Assembly: GCA_015063185.1 (NCBI GenBank)
Contig: SUSY01000001.1
Location: 1-64,000, forward strand
From: Thermoplasmata archaeon
Lineage (GTDB): Archaea; Thermoplasmatota; Thermoplasmata; Methanomassiliicoccales; Methanomethylophilaceae
Length of the DNA: 64,000 bases
Reading direction: 5' to 3'
In this document: positions 15,620-23,462 of the stretch, piece by piece
Layout of the letters: each line of letters opens with the position of its first letter
Numbering within the stretch: position 1 is the stretch's first letter
Notes under the pieces: generated by a model
Database searches by the model: none
Told to the model about the DNA's origin: nothing
Seen by the model: the letters and a program-made list of their open reading frames with translations, nothing else
Position numbers and translations under genes: made by a program

Positions 15620-15982
15620 ATGAAGACAATTCGTAAGACAGACTTGTCCCTCATTGCCTTGATCAACGATCTTAAGGCAGCAGAGAGGGACACAGGAGCT
15701 GCAATCTGGCGAGACATTGCTGAGCGTCTCGAGAAGCCTAGGAGGAACTGGGCCGAGACTAACCTCAGCAAACTCGAGAGATACGCACAGGATGGAGACG
15801 TCATCGTCATTCCCGGAAAAGTGCTCGCAGCCGGAAGCATCGCAAAGAAGGTCACCGTTGCAGCATACAGCTTCTCTGAGGCAGCTGCAGAGGGAATCAA
15901 GGCAGCCGGAGGAAAGGCAGTCTCGATCAGGGACCTGATGGCCGAGAACCCCAAGGGTTCCAAGGTCAGGATCATGAGGTGA
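15620..15982 (+). CDS. rpl18e: 50S ribosomal protein L18e
   Basis: An archaeal/eukaryotic large-subunit protein of 120 residues. The N-terminus (TIRKTDLSLIALINDL), the central VIVIPGKVLAAGSIAKKVTVAA and the C-terminal IRDLMAENPKGSKVRIMR match the L18e/L15 fold. It is first in the conserved archaeal L18e-L13-S9-RpoN order. Its stop precedes L13 closely, with GAGGTGAT embedded in the junction as the L13 ribosome binding site. Confidence 0.95.
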   Translation: MKTIRKTDLSLIALINDLKAAERDTGAAIWRDIAERLEKPRRNWAETNLSKLERYAQDGDVIVIPGKVLAAGSIAKKVTVAAYSFSEAAAEGIKAAGGKAVSIRDLMAENPKGSKVRIMR

Positions 15983-15987
15983 TTCGG

Positions 15988-16416
15988 ATGGTTACAGTCA
16001 TTGATGGAAAGAACGCCATTCTCGGAAGGCTCGGCAGTGTCGTAGCAGAGAAGATCATGGCGGGAGAGGAAGTTGTCGTCCTCAACTGTGAGAGCATCGT
16101 CATCACCGGAGAGAAAGAGATGGTATTTGCAGACTACAAGGCCAGATTCGACCGTGGAGAGTGCAAATCCAGGAAGGGTCCATTCTACCCCCGCAGGGCA
16201 GATCTCCTCTTCAAGAGATCCGTTAGGGGAATGATTCCTTGGACATCTACCTCCGGAAGGAATGCATTCAGGAGACTCCACGCATACGTCGGAACCCCCA
16301 AGCAGTTCGCTGAGGGATTCGAGGTCACTGTCGAGGAGCAGGCAATGAAGAAGATCACTGGCAAATACACAACCCTGGGCGCAGTCGCAAAGTTCCTGGG
16401 TTCTAGGATTTGGTGA
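15988..16416 (+). CDS. rpl13: 50S ribosomal protein L13
   Basis: A large-subunit protein of 142 residues from ATG 15988 (MVTVIDGKNAILGRLGSVVA). The start is chosen because GAGGTGAT lies 4 bases upstream; an in-frame GTG at 15979 overlaps L18e but lies within that site. PFYPRRADLLFKRSVRGMIPW is a typical archaeal L13 stretch. It ends in EQAMKKITGKY...LGSRIW and is followed directly by S9. Confidence 0.95.
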   Translation: MVTVIDGKNAILGRLGSVVAEKIMAGEEVVVLNCESIVITGEKEMVFADYKARFDRGECKSRKGPFYPRRADLLFKRSVRGMIPWTSTSGRNAFRRLHAYVGTPKQFAEGFEVTVEEQAMKKITGKYTTLGAVAKFLGSRIW

Positions 16417-16421
16417 TTTCC

Positions 16422-16820
16422 ATGGAGTGCGTTAACACAAGCGGTAAGAGGAAGGCTGCAATCGCAAGGGCAGTCGTCAAAGAGGGTACCGGAAAGGTCA
16501 CCATCAACAAGATCCCCGTCGAGATCTACACCCCTGAGCTCGCAAAGCTCAAGATCATGGAGCCCCTGGAGCTCGCCTCCGACAAGGCTGGCAAGGTCGA
16601 CATCTCCGTCAACGTCAGCGGCGGAGGAGTCATGGGTCAGGCAGCAGCTATCAGGACTGCAATCGCCCGCGGACTTGTAGAGTTCTACAAGGACGAGGAG
16701 CTCGATCGCATGTTCAGAGCATACGACAGGACCCTCATCATCAACGATGACCGCAGGAAGCTCCCCAAGAACCCTCTTGGACCCGGAGCTCGCGCCAAGA
16801 AGCAGAAGTCCTACAGGTGA
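16422..16820 (+). CDS. rps9: 30S ribosomal protein S9
   Basis: A small-subunit protein of 132 residues. It begins MECVNTSGKRKAAIARAVVKEG, contains GGGVMGQAAAIRTAIARGLVEF, and ends in the basic tail RKLPKNPLGPGARAKKQKSYR, whose terminal Tyr-Arg reaches the decoding site. The ATG at 16422 is preferred over the in-frame GTG at 16410 because the latter overlaps L13 and lacks family similarity. Confidence 0.95.
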   Translation: MECVNTSGKRKAAIARAVVKEGTGKVTINKIPVEIYTPELAKLKIMEPLELASDKAGKVDISVNVSGGGVMGQAAAIRTAIARGLVEFYKDEELDRMFRAYDRTLIINDDRRKLPKNPLGPGARAKKQKSYR

Positions 16821-16830
16821 GGTGAATTAA

Positions 16831-17022
16831 ATGATCATACCTGTCAGATGTTTCACATGTGGAAAGGTTGTCGGTTCGGCATACCCTGAATACAAGAAAC
16901 GCGTCGATATGGGAGAAGATCCCCAGAAAGTGCTCGATGACCTCGGTCTCGAGAGATACTGCTGTCGCAGGATGATTGTTTCCCACGCAAACCTCATCGA
17001 GGATATTTCGCCCCTCGGATGA
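16831..17022 (+). CDS. rpoN: DNA-directed RNA polymerase subunit N (Rpb10 homolog)
   Basis: A small zinc-binding subunit of 63 residues that helps assemble the polymerase platform. CFTCG (Cys 7 and 10) and YCCRRM (Cys 44 and 45) are the invariant atypical zinc-bundle residues. GAGGTGA lies just upstream of the ATG. It is the last gene of the ribosomal operon and is followed by a 7-bp hairpin at 17027-17044. Confidence 0.96.
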   Translation: MIIPVRCFTCGKVVGSAYPEYKKRVDMGEDPQKVLDDLGLERYCCRRMIVSHANLIEDISPLG

Positions 17023-17026
17023 TCAA

Positions 17027-17044
17027 GACGGGCACCTGCCCGTC
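17027..17044 (+). terminator. Hairpin after rpoN
   Basis: GACGGGC, loop ACCT, GCCCGTC: seven perfect pairs, starting 4 bases after the rpoN stop. No strong T-run follows, so it may be a terminator or a processing structure between the operon and the tRNA-Pro gene. Confidence 0.5.
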
Positions 17045-17083
17045 ACTAAACTATTTATCCTAAAACCATATTCGCCATCTTAA

Positions 17084-17159
17084 GGGCCCTTGGGGTAGCT
17101 TGGTATCCTTCATGCTTGGGGTGCATGTGACTCCAGTTCAAATCTGGGGGGGCCCACCA
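17084..17159 (+). tRNA. tRNA-Pro (anticodon GGG)
   Basis: Seven-pair acceptor (GGGCCCT with GGGGCCC), anticodon stem CATGC/GCATG with loop TTGGGGT giving GGG, T-arm TCCAG-TTCAAAT-CTGGG, discriminator A and encoded CCA (17157-17159). A TATA-like CTATTTATCC lies about 30 bases upstream. Confidence 0.93.
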
Positions 17160-17229
17160 CTGTTCTTACAATTTGATGAAAGGAATGTAACTTTATCGCA
17201 TTCTGATTGATCCTTATCTAAATTGCGAT

Positions 17230-17712
17230 TCACTCATCATCTATTGCGAACCTAGCTGATTTTCTAACAAGCTCCGAACAATCATTCAATAACGCCTCCA
17301 ACTTAGTGAAAGATTCCGAATCGGATAGATGGAGACGATGGTGATACCTGCCCACAGCCCATGCCGCAGATGATCTCAACGTTGATACCTCTGAATCCAA
17401 CATACGTTTGAGAGCGTTCAAAGCATCCAAGGAACCGATACCTGTGCCTGCCAACTCACCCAGGCCCCAAGCTATATTCTCCTTCACATCGTCATCTTGG
17501 ACGCTGAGCATGGACATCAGGATATCGTAAATCCTCATATCCTGCAATTTGTTCTGAGCCATCTTTGCCAGACACCAAGAGACCTTCTCCAAGACCTCTC
17601 CGACCTCTGTGAAGGACAACTGGAACAACTCATCCAAATCCTCACTACGATCCCTCTTAGCCCTTAGATCGCCCTCCAGATCGGAGAGCCAGCACATCAC
17701 ATCATCAGTCAT
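17230..17712 (-). CDS. HEAT-repeat-like helical protein
   Basis: A 160-residue all-helical protein with at least two HEAT-type repeats (about residues 65-100 with VKENIAWGLGELAG, and 105-150 with LRSSAAWAVGRYHH and LVRKSARFAIDD). These usually mediate protein-protein contacts, and no catalytic residue is evident. The start ATG 17712 overlaps the stop of the Cys-rich gene upstream (ATGA). It is the last gene of a three-gene run with 17709-17891 and 17884-18222. The function is unknown. Confidence 0.7.
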   Translation of the reverse strand: MTDDVMCWLSDLEGDLRAKRDRSEDLDELFQLSFTEVGEVLEKVSWCLAKMAQNKLQDMRIYDILMSMLSVQDDDVKENIAWGLGELAGTGIGSLDALNALKRMLDSEVSTLRSSAAWAVGRYHHRLHLSDSESFTKLEALLNDCSELVRKSARFAIDDE

Positions 17713-17891
17713 TTCTTCCCTGGCACAATGGGCTTTTCCTTGAAGAACTCGCATGTGGGATAATCGCGTTCCTTGACACACATCTCGTAATCGGGAATCT
17801 TCAAAACATCCAACCTTATACGTTTGGATTTACAACTGGCACAACGACCGTCAGCGGCGTGCCACAGACATTGAATCCTTTCCTCAGTCAT
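17709..17891 (-). CDS. Small Cys-rich protein, probable zinc binding
   Basis: A 60-residue protein with six cysteines: CLWHAADGRCASCKSKR near the N-terminus and MCVKERDYPTC in the second half. The spacing suggests one or two metal sites. It is not recognised as a named family. It overlaps the genes on both sides by a few bases (the ATG at 17891 lies inside the 3' end of the upstream gene), so the three genes are likely coexpressed. Confidence 0.6.
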   Translation of the reverse strand: MTEERIQCLWHAADGRCASCKSKRIRLDVLKIPDYEMCVKERDYPTCEFFKEKPIVPGKK

Positions 17892-18222
17892 ACAACCCCT
17901 CAAAATTTATCTCATCACTCTTGATCTGCAATGCACGATTCTTGGACATCATCCCCAGTTCCAACCAGGCTGCATCCAATATGGCGATAGGTGCAAGACA
18001 TGTCAGTGTAAGTGGTTCCTGATTGGTCGGATCGAAAACCTTACTGCCATCTCTTTCGGTGACATCCATCATGGAAATAGTTGAGCCTATGTTCTGAGCG
18101 TACAACATGACGTGCTCGCAATCAGACTCCACCTTAAGGTCAAGATCCCCATCATCGCGCAAGGTAGTGGAAATCTTATGCACCTTATCACAGAACCTTG
18201 CATTCACTACCACCGTGACCAT
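17884..18222 (-). CDS. Conserved archaeal hypothetical protein (DUF6951-like)
   Basis: A 112-residue protein with an N-terminal beta-strand TVVVNARFCDKVHKI, a Cys in SDCEHVMLYA, and a C-terminal SKNRALQIKSD segment. The overall pattern resembles short methanogen proteins annotated DUF6951, although I hold this loosely. No membrane span is seen. It heads the three-gene run that ends with the HEAT-like gene. Confidence 0.5.
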   Translation of the reverse strand: MVTVVVNARFCDKVHKISTTLRDDGDLDLKVESDCEHVMLYAQNIGSTISMMDVTERDGSKVFDPTNQEPLTLTCLAPIAILDAAWLELGMMSKNRALQIKSDEINFEGLYD

Positions 18223-18384
18223 GTTTTTCGAATCGAGATGATTTGTAGATATAACCTTGGATGGAGGACAACCTCCTCTATCGAGTGAACACCATAGAAC
18301 GGGTAAACTAATCCCGAATGACGATTACGGACAGATTGTGTACGAGCCATAACCTTTAACGGATACGATTCACATACGGAATTT

Positions 18385-18582
18385 ATGGCAATAAACTTTG
18401 ATGACTATGAGTGTCAGTTCTGTGGAAAGACCTCTACCAACTTCGTCTTCGCAGCATTCGTCTGTGATGATCCCGAATGTATCGAGAAAGCTAGGATCGA
18501 AAGGGGTGGACCGGGAGGACACATGAAGAGAAAGGCGGAGGGAGGACCTATCATTCCCGTCGACCTCGAAGATGAGATCTGA
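18385..18582 (+). CDS. Small zinc-finger-like archaeal protein
   Basis: A 65-residue protein. CQFCGKTSTNFVFAAFVCDDPEC gives a CxxC...CxxxxC arrangement suited to one zinc ion. The rest is Gly-rich and basic, ending in a conserved-looking IIPVDLEDEI. It is a monocistronic gene with its own strong hairpin terminator. No function is assigned. Confidence 0.6.
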   Translation: MAINFDDYECQFCGKTSTNFVFAAFVCDDPECIEKARIERGGPGGHMKRKAEGGPIIPVDLEDEI

Positions 18583-18591
18583 ACGACCTTC

Positions 18592-18615
18592 GGGTGCGGA
18601 TGCACCCCTCTTTTT
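18592..18615 (+). terminator. Hairpin plus T-run terminator
   Basis: GGGTGC, loop GGAT, GCACCC (18592-18607) followed by CTCTTTTTC, 10 bases after the stop of the small zinc-finger gene. Confidence 0.7.
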
Positions 18616-18737
18616 CATTATTCGTCGCACATACTATCACGTTACGACGAATACATTACGAAACACGATAATTCGAACACCAAGATTAAGAGTATGAAGA
18701 GAATCAGCCACCAGATACGAACAATTGGTGTGATCGA

Positions 18738-19595
18738 ATGATAGTGGATATAAGCAAAAAGATTCTGATAGTGGGCCTCGGACTCCTAGGGGGCAGCTAT
18801 GCTAGAGTGCTGAAACGCTTCGGATTCCATATCAGTGCTATCACCAAGGAACAGAGCTCCATCGATTATGCACTCAGAGAGAAAATTATCGATGAGGGAT
18901 CCATAGAATTGGATGAGAGGATGATTGGAGAGGCGGACATCGTGATCTTCGCGCTCTACCCACACGTCTTCGTCGAATGGATCTCTGAGAACCAAAAGCT
19001 CCTCAAGAGCGGTGCGCTCATAACGGACGTCACCGGTGTAAAAGGAAGCATCGTGTATCGTATCCAGAACATGTTACGCCACGATGTGGAGTTCATAGCA
19101 GCACACCCAATGGCAGGACGCGAAGTGTCCGGAGTCGAAAACAGCACGGACAAAATATTCGCAGGTGCCAACTACATCGTGACTCCCACCAGCAAAAACA
19201 CACCAGAAGCCATCCAGACCTGCATGGAACTTGGAAGACTTCTGGGATTCTCCAATGTTACCACTCTGTCCCCAGAGGAACATGATGAGATGATTGGATT
19301 CCTCTCGCAGTTGACGCACTGCATCGCCATTACACTGATGACCTGTAACGACAAGGAGGACATGGAGAAGTTCACGGGAGATTCTTTCCGTGACCTCACA
19401 CGTATTGCTAGAATCAACGATCAAATGTGGAGTGAACTATTCGTGGAAAACAAAACCGCTCTCCTGGAACAGATGGATCTGTTTATCAGCAAATTCAATG
19501 AACTGAGGGGCATGCTCGAATCGGAGGACATCGATGGGATGAGACGCATGATGCGCCATTCCACCGAACGCAGAGCACTCTTCGATAAGAAGTAA
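18738..19595 (+). CDS. tyrA: Prephenate dehydrogenase
   Basis: Oxidatively decarboxylates prephenate to 4-hydroxyphenylpyruvate for tyrosine. The protein has 285 residues with an N-terminal NAD(P)-binding loop VGLGLLGGSYARVL (about 12-25) and AAHPMAGREVSG with the conserved His near residue 121. The helical C-terminal dimerisation domain includes LSQLTHCIAI. It stands alone on the plus strand and converges on pheA with about 20 bases between, so the tyrosine and phenylalanine branch genes are neighbours but not one operon. Confidence 0.9.
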   Translation: MIVDISKKILIVGLGLLGGSYARVLKRFGFHISAITKEQSSIDYALREKIIDEGSIELDERMIGEADIVIFALYPHVFVEWISENQKLLKSGALITDVTGVKGSIVYRIQNMLRHDVEFIAAHPMAGREVSGVENSTDKIFAGANYIVTPTSKNTPEAIQTCMELGRLLGFSNVTTLSPEEHDEMIGFLSQLTHCIAITLMTCNDKEDMEKFTGDSFRDLTRIARINDQMWSELFVENKTALLEQMDLFISKFNELRGMLESEDIDGMRRMMRHSTERRALFDKK

Positions 19596-19616
19596 TGGAT
19601 TAAGGTAGGAACATCC

Positions 19617-20702
19617 TCAGATTTCGGTGTGTGGGACGTATGTGCCTGCGACCTTGAGCCTGTCACATACAACATCCAACTCCGCAATCATCCTCTTGCC
19701 GTTGTCCGAATCCATAGAACCGTCCACCTCTACGTAGAAATAGTATTGCCAGGAATGCTCCTTCAATGGCCTACTGTGGAGCGCGGTCATATTGTAGCCA
19801 TACTTTCCAATAATGCTAATGGCATTGGCAAGTGAACCTGCCTCGTTCCTCACAGTGAACATCAGTACGGAATTGGAAGATGGGATGTTCGCACGGACTT
19901 TGGAAAGTACAGCGAAACGTGTCGTGTTCTCCCCACTCTTGTTTATATCGGTCTCCAACACCTTGAGCCCATAGAGTTCGGCAGTCTCCAAACTCGCTAT
20001 GGCGCCCAATGTGGGATCGTTCAGATCCGCGACCACTTTTGCTGCAACGGCAGTGTTACTCGCCTCACGTATCTCGAAACCTCTCATCTCAAGATAGTCA
20101 TTACATTGGGCTAGTGCCTGTGGATGGCTCGTGACCACCTTGATGCCTTCGACTGTGGAACCTGATACTCCAAGAAGGTTCTGACGGATCCTCAATTCAT
20201 ATATGCCATTGATAAAGAGGCTACCCGAGAAGATGAGGTCTATGGATTGGCCCACTTCTCCTGCGTAACTGTTCTCGATCGGTAGCACGACAACGTCACA
20301 GTCCCCGTTTACTACCGACTCGTAGGCCACCTTGAAATCCCTGTACGGGACCCTGTCACTCTCGGGGAAAATTCTACCTGCGGCGATATGAGCGAAGGCC
20401 CCCTCTACACCACCGTACGCGACCTTCAAACCACTCTGCATCCTATACTGATATGCACGGGACAAGGACATAAGATGCCTGAGATAGTCAATATAATACC
20501 CTCTGATCGTATCGTCCTCGATGAATGCAGAGTTCCTTTCAATCACTGCATCCTCCCTCTTCTGATCGAGGATCGGCAGACCGAACTCCTTCTTATGCTC
20601 ATAGACCAGTTCGGCGGCCCTCATACGTCTGACGAACAGCTCCGCCATTTGACGATCGACATCGTTGATTATCGCTCTTGCCTCATCCAATCTGTTAGTC
20701 AT
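19617..20702 (-). CDS. pheA: Bifunctional chorismate mutase / prephenate dehydratase
   Basis: Makes prephenate from chorismate and dehydrates it to phenylpyruvate. It has about 361 residues in three parts: an AroQ-type chorismate mutase helix bundle (about 1-90, with VDRQMAELFVRRM and DQKREDAVIERN), the prephenate dehydratase domain (about 95-275, with VVLPIENSYAGEV and ASNTAVAAKVV), and a C-terminal ACT domain (about 280-355, with SRPLKEHSWQYYFYVEVDG) for phenylalanine feedback. ATG 20702 is taken, with GGTGAG directly upstream; ATG 20711 is an alternative. A stem-loop at 20736-20772 lies in its leader. Confidence 0.92.
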   Translation of the reverse strand: MTNRLDEARAIINDVDRQMAELFVRRMRAAELVYEHKKEFGLPILDQKREDAVIERNSAFIEDDTIRGYYIDYLRHLMSLSRAYQYRMQSGLKVAYGGVEGAFAHIAAGRIFPESDRVPYRDFKVAYESVVNGDCDVVVLPIENSYAGEVGQSIDLIFSGSLFINGIYELRIRQNLLGVSGSTVEGIKVVTSHPQALAQCNDYLEMRGFEIREASNTAVAAKVVADLNDPTLGAIASLETAELYGLKVLETDINKSGENTTRFAVLSKVRANIPSSNSVLMFTVRNEAGSLANAISIIGKYGYNMTALHSRPLKEHSWQYYFYVEVDGSMDSDNGKRMIAELDVVCDRLKVAGTYVPHTEI

Positions 20703-20735
20703 GCTCACCATTCCAGGATCGCTCTTGATATTGAA

Positions 20736-20772
20736 ACAACATCACGCCCCCATAAGGGTATGAGGATGTTGT
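20736..20772 (-). promoter_or_regulatory. Stem-loop in the purH-pheA gap
   Basis: Eight-base perfect arms ACAACATC (20736-20743) and GATGTTGT (20765-20772) enclose a C/G-rich 21-base middle that can form a second small stem. It lies about 35 bases upstream of the pheA start. Since purH already has its own hairpin (20799-20812), this one may belong to the pheA leader or be an operator. Confidence 0.4.
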
Positions 20773-20798
20773 CTTCAAAGGAGTTTATTGAAATATAT

Positions 20799-20812
20799 GC
20801 CCCCGAAGGGGC
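20799..20812 (-). terminator. Terminator hairpin after purH
   Basis: On the minus strand GCCCC, loop TTCG, GGGGC, followed by an AT-rich ATATATTT, 12 bases beyond the purH stop. Confidence 0.6.
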
Positions 20813-20823
20813 GAATTGTTTAA

Positions 20824-22374
20824 TCAGTGCCTGAAGACACGACATCCGGTGAAGACCATCGCGATGTTGTGCTCGTTGGCAGCATCGATGACCTCCTGAT
20901 CCCTGATGGATCCTCCGGGCTGTATGATTGCAGTGACTCCGGCCTTGGCGGCCTCGTCAACTCCATCCCTGAAGGGGAAGAATGCATCGGACGCCATGAC
21001 ACAACCCTGGGTGGGCTCGTTGGCCTTCATGGTTGCGATCTTCGCGGAATCGACACGGCTCATCTGTCCCGCACCGATACCCACTGCACGCTCTCCCTTG
21101 ACGTAGACGACACAGTTGGAAGTGACGTGCTTGGCGAGCTTCCATGCGAAAAGCATCGCATCGATCTCCTCCTCCGTTGGTGCCCTCTTCGTGATGACCT
21201 GAAGCTTGTTCCTGTCGACGACGACATCCTCATCCGTCTGAACGAGGAGCCCGCCCTGAACCTTCTTCATCTTGTACTCCCTAACGCGCTCGGAAGGTCC
21301 GATAGGACATCCGGTCTTCATGAGACGGATGTTCTTCTTCTTGGTCATGATCTCAACTGCCTCGGGAGTGAAATCGGGTGCGACGACGACCTCGACGAAG
21401 TGCTGTGCTACTTCATTTGCAACATCCGCCTCACAGACACGGTTGAGACAGATGACACAACCGAATGCGGAGAGGGGATCAACATTGTATGCGGTTACAA
21501 ATGCCTCGTGGATTGTGTCCGCACTTGCGAGTCCGCATGGGTTGGTGTGCTTCATGACGACAGCGGTGGGCTTCTCGAAGTCCATACAGATATCGAGCGC
21601 CTTGTCCATATCGAGGATGTTGTTGTATGAGAGCTCCTTACCATGAAGTTGTTCCATCTTTGCAACAGTAGGGCCCTTGGTGAAGGGGTCCGCATAGAAC
21701 GCTGCCTTCTGGTTGGGATTCTCTCCGTACCTGAGATCCATGACCTTCTCGGTGGGAATGGGGAAGGATGCGGGGAATCCCTCGCAGAACCTGCCATTCA
21801 TCTGGAGTGCAATCATGTTGTCGTAATTGGCAGTAGCAACGAATGCCTCTGCCATGAGTTGTGCGAGAAGGGGTTCCTGAAGACCGCCATCACGCATCTG
21901 CTCGAGGACGGGTGCATACTGCTCGGGTGCAGTGATGACTGCAACAGACTTGTAGTTCTTAGCTGCAGCACGAATCATACTGGGCCCGCCGATGTCGATG
22001 TTCTCGACTATGTTCTCGAGATCGTTCTCGTCCTTGAGAACAGTCTGCTTGAATGGATAGAGGTTCACGACAACCATATCGATGGGACCGATTCCTTTCT
22101 CTGCGATTGCTGCCATGTGTTCCGGAAGGTCCCTCCTTGCGAGAAGGCCCCCGTGAATCATGGGGTGAAGGGTCTTGACACGACCATCAAGCATCTCGGG
22201 GAATCCGGTGACATCGGAGACCTCGATGACAGGGACATCATTCTCCTTGAGAAGCTTGTAAGTTCCACCGGTGGAAATGATCTCAACACCGAGTGCGGTC
22301 AAATCTTTAGCAAAATCTACGATACCAGTCTTATCAGACACACTGATGAGAGCTCTCTTAACTGTAACTGCCAT
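20824..22374 (-). CDS. purH: Bifunctional AICAR transformylase / IMP cyclohydrolase
   Basis: The last two steps of IMP synthesis, the first using 10-formyltetrahydrofolate. The protein has 516 residues. The N-terminal cyclohydrolase domain (about 1-195) begins KRALISVSDKTG and has GRVKTLHPMIHGG. The transformylase domain (about 200-516) has MKHTNPCG and FPFRDGVDEAAKAG and ends in MVFTGCRVFRH. Full-length PurH is patchy in archaea, many of which use PurP and PurO. Its presence fits a folate-using lineage together with folP in this window. A promoter probably lies in 22375-22450. Confidence 0.95.
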   Translation of the reverse strand: MAVTVKRALISVSDKTGIVDFAKDLTALGVEIISTGGTYKLLKENDVPVIEVSDVTGFPEMLDGRVKTLHPMIHGGLLARRDLPEHMAAIAEKGIGPIDMVVVNLYPFKQTVLKDENDLENIVENIDIGGPSMIRAAAKNYKSVAVITAPEQYAPVLEQMRDGGLQEPLLAQLMAEAFVATANYDNMIALQMNGRFCEGFPASFPIPTEKVMDLRYGENPNQKAAFYADPFTKGPTVAKMEQLHGKELSYNNILDMDKALDICMDFEKPTAVVMKHTNPCGLASADTIHEAFVTAYNVDPLSAFGCVICLNRVCEADVANEVAQHFVEVVVAPDFTPEAVEIMTKKKNIRLMKTGCPIGPSERVREYKMKKVQGGLLVQTDEDVVVDRNKLQVITKRAPTEEEIDAMLFAWKLAKHVTSNCVVYVKGERAVGIGAGQMSRVDSAKIATMKANEPTQGCVMASDAFFPFRDGVDEAAKAGVTAIIQPGGSIRDQEVIDAANEHNIAMVFTGCRVFRH

Positions 22375-22516
22375 GGACTATCTCCGAGTGACATACCATT
22401 CCAAGTATGCAGTTTTAGCATGGAGATACCTAACTTAAAGGTACCCCTCAGAAGTACATGAATGTACACATCTGGCTATCACTAGCGTGATAAGTTTTTC
22501 CCAATCGTGGTCAGAA

Positions 22517-23218
22517 TCATCTGGTAGCGCTGAGTCCGATCTGCGAGGAGGACATCCAGAACACCTCTACGTCATGGAATCCTGCCTCTTCGAGAAGTCT
22601 TACGTGCTCATCGACGGAACGGGGCTTGTACTCCACACCATACCTATCGAGGAACATCTCCGCCTCTGCCTCGTTGCGACCGTTGGCAAGAAGGAAATCC
22701 CTCAGTCTGGCCCTCTGGATCTTGCGTCCATACTCGGTCCTCGCACCGACGTTCTCTGTCGTGATGAGAATGCCACCTGGGCGAAGAATCCTATAACATT
22801 CGGAAAGCACATCCGCATGACCAGCATCGTCATAGTAGTGGTTGGACTGGATACATGTGACGACATCCGCACTAGAATCCATCAGACCCATGTTGTCCGA
22901 GCTCCCCCAGACATACCTCATGTTGGCGTCACCGAGCTTGAACTTAGCAAGTGCCAGCATATCCTTAGAAAGATCCAGGAGAACATACTTGGCATCAGGG
23001 AATGTGTCCCTTGCTATCATGACCATATTACCTGTACCTGCACCTACATCAACCCAATCCCTGACATTCACATCAGAGTGTGAAACGACGTCCAAACACT
23101 CGTCAATCAACTGTCTGTACTTTGGGATCGTACAATCGATCATCTGGTCATATTCTTCTGGCGACGGCTGGGTCATGCGACGTAAAATGTTTCGATAAGA
23201 TATAGGGTTGTTGCTCAT
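22517..23218 (-). CDS. Class I SAM-dependent methyltransferase
   Basis: A 233-residue Rossmann methyltransferase. Motif I is VDVGAGTGNMVMIA (about 50-63), the acidic motif II is LLDLSKDML, and a motif IV-like VVTCIQSNHYYD follows near 120. The C-terminal half has LRPGGILITTEN. The substrate is not predictable. ATG 23218 is used, because upstream residues have no family likeness. It stands alone between purH and the tRNA-Ser gene. Confidence 0.8.
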   Translation of the reverse strand: MSNNPISYRNILRRMTQPSPEEYDQMIDCTIPKYRQLIDECLDVVSHSDVNVRDWVDVGAGTGNMVMIARDTFPDAKYVLLDLSKDMLALAKFKLGDANMRYVWGSSDNMGLMDSSADVVTCIQSNHYYDDAGHADVLSECYRILRPGGILITTENVGARTEYGRKIQRARLRDFLLANGRNEAEAEMFLDRYGVEYKPRSVDEHVRLLEEAGFHDVEVFWMSSSQIGLSATR

Positions 23219-23335
23219 CGTCGTTTGTGAATGGTCCGATATATCACAAAAATGCAAAAAAGGACCGTATTCACACAAGAATATGATATTGAGCCAACAT
23301 CGAATTGAAATAGTAGCAGTCAATCATCCAATTGA

Positions 23336-23421
23336 GCCGAGATAGCCAAGCCCGGTATGGCGGCGGTCTCGAAAACCGCTGGGCCCGGCCCTCGGGAGTT
23401 CGAATCTCTCTCTCGGCGCCA
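23336..23421 (+). tRNA. tRNA-Ser (anticodon CGA)
   Basis: Acceptor GCCGAGA with TCTCGGC, anticodon stem GCGGT/ACCGC with loop CTCGAAA giving CGA, a long class II variable arm (about 15 bases), T-arm with TTCGAAT, discriminator G and encoded CCA (23419-23421). Length 86. Confidence 0.93.
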
Positions 23422-23462
23422 TTTTTCCTATATAGTAAAATGTGGCCGAGAGGCAATTCGGA

